From: Deltaproteobacteria bacterium
GTDB lineage: Bacteria; Desulfobacterota; GWC2-55-46; S146-73
DNA: 5,904 nucleotides
Reading direction: 5' to 3'
NCBI GenBank assembly: GCA_015492355.1
Contig: WGFF01000201.1
Coordinates: forward strand, 1-5,904
The position numbers were made by a program, and so were the translations under genes. The stretch's first letter is position 1; every line of letters begins with the position of its first letter. The notes beneath the pieces were generated by a model. The model did no database searches. It was not told the origin of the DNA and worked only from the letters and a program-made list of their open reading frames with translations. Shown here one piece after another: positions 5,337-5,904 of the stretch.

Positions 5337-5904
5337 GGTACCTCTTATAAAAGAAGAGGTCTTTGTATATATCCTGTTGAATGTTACATGGAAGTAGCCG
5401 TCCTTCTCCTCCCTTGAGATCACCTCGAATCTCAGGTGTGTGGATGCAAGGTGGGAGAAGAGTCTCTGGATGTTCTCCTCTTTTTTCATCCTTATACTGA
5501 ATCTTTCCACTATCTCACTACCTTTAGAGATAACCTCCATTGCGTCCCAGAGGGGTACCATGAGGGACCTTCCGAGCTCATCGAACCATCCACCATCACC
5601 GATATCGAGTTCCTTCAAGGCAAAGGCTGTAAGGGTTATCCTCTTTGTAAAGTATCCTGCTGGCAGTTCCTTTATAAGGAATGCACCTATCCTCAGATCG
5701 TGCATCAGGGAGAAGGGGGTCACGTATTTGAGTGTTTTATCGCTTCTATCCACAGGTTTCAGCACCACCCCCTCAAGCCCATCCCTGTGTAGTTCCACCA
5801 CTATATCCTTCACCCTCTGCCATTCATCAGAGGTGTAGCGCCCAAAGACCCTTATACCGGGGAGACCGTACTCCTCAACGAGCCTGTACCTCTCATCAGG
5901 AGGG
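5310..5904 (-). CDS. ATP-dependent RNA ligase, MJ0414/Pab1020 (Rnl3) family, C-terminal part
   Basis: About 197 C-terminal residues are visible; the 5' half continues past the right edge. The family uses ATP to adenylate itself and join 5'-phosphate to 3'-OH RNA ends; characterised archaeal members circularise single-stranded RNA. Reading in from the edge, RYRLVEEYGLPGIRVFGRY leads into EGVVLK (5757-5774), nucleotidyltransferase motif IV, and LKYVT (about 5718-5732), motif V, whose lysines contact the nucleotide phosphates. The remainder (about 5310-5715) matches the family's C-terminal helical/dimerisation region. The lysine that receives AMP (motif I) and motifs III/IIIa should lie outside the window. 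A GTG at 5813 is an internal codon, because the frame stays open with family-like sequence to the edge. The gene converges on the HARP gene and overlaps it by 27 bp. The family usually has about 380 residues, so roughly half is missing here. Confidence 0.88.
   Translation of the reverse strand, partial: PPDERYRLVEEYGLPGIRVFGRYTSDEWQRVKDIVVELHRDGLEGVVLKPVDRSDKTLKYVTPFSLMHDLRIGAFLIKELPAGYFTKRITLTAFALKELDIGDGGWFDELGRSLMVPLWDAMEVISKGSEIVERFSIRMKKEENIQRLFSHLASTHLRFEVISREEKDGYFHVTFNRIYTKTSSFIRGTLRGKTFVD
5340..5360 (+). terminator. Candidate terminator of the HARP gene, inside the RNA ligase 3' coding region
   Basis: A perfect 7-bp inverted repeat, ACCTCTT (5340-5346) and AAGAGGT (5354-5360), has a 7-nt loop and starts 3 nt after the HARP stop codon. 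It is followed by CTTTGTATATAT, a mixed, moderately U-rich tail. Position and tail fit termination of the plus-strand transcript, but the U-run is imperfect. Confidence 0.4.

Noticed and set aside
5811..5813. GTG 5813 as the start of the RNA ligase
   Set aside because: The frame stays open to the window edge with ligase-like sequence, so this GTG is an internal valine of a longer gene.

Overview
The window looks like chromosomal DNA from a bacterium, probably a thermophile or a relative of one. Isoleucine is often ATA, arginine is mostly AGG/AGA, and base composition looks balanced. Two genes at the right end, an Aquifex-type RNA-free RNase P (HARP) and an archaeal-type RNA ligase of the MJ0414/Pab1020 family, are patchily distributed among Aquificota, Nitrospirota, thermophilic Desulfobacterota and Euryarchaeota. 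Together with bacterial accB/accC, this makes Nitrospirota or a thermophilic Desulfobacterota lineage my best guess. That placement is inference.

Left part (1-3841, minus strand): one apparent operon read right to left. A sigma70-like promoter at 3813-3841 precedes a short TPR protein, a Roadblock/LC7 protein, an M24B Xaa-Pro peptidase, accB (biotin carboxyl carrier protein) and accC (biotin carboxylase). The first four genes are tightly packed: gaps of 2 nt, a 4-nt overlap, and 19 nt. A longer spacer of about 165 nt with a hairpin separates accB from accC. AccB carries the biotin that AccC carboxylates in the first half-reaction of acetyl-CoA carboxylase. The peptidase has no ATG, GTG or TTG at its natural start; the sequence points to an ATA start overlapping the Roadblock stop codon. 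After accC lie three hairpins within 1-131, possibly a dispersed palindromic repeat.

Middle (3842-4133): a divergent intergenic region with a candidate plus-strand promoter (4026-4054) and several inverted repeats, and no convincing gene. It leads to 4134-4640, an unrecognised protein with one N-terminal membrane anchor.

Right part (4641-5904): a strong promoter (TTGACA, 17 bp, TAGTAT) ends 9 nt before the ATG of the HARP gene, which lacks a Shine-Dalgarno sequence and so is probably leaderless. Converging on it and overlapping its 3' end by 27 bp is the C-terminal half of an ATP-dependent RNA ligase whose 5' part lies beyond the window. The HARP family is also named 'RNA ligase partner' because it co-occurs with this ligase, so the pair may be one RNA-processing module. 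This is the most interesting part of the window.
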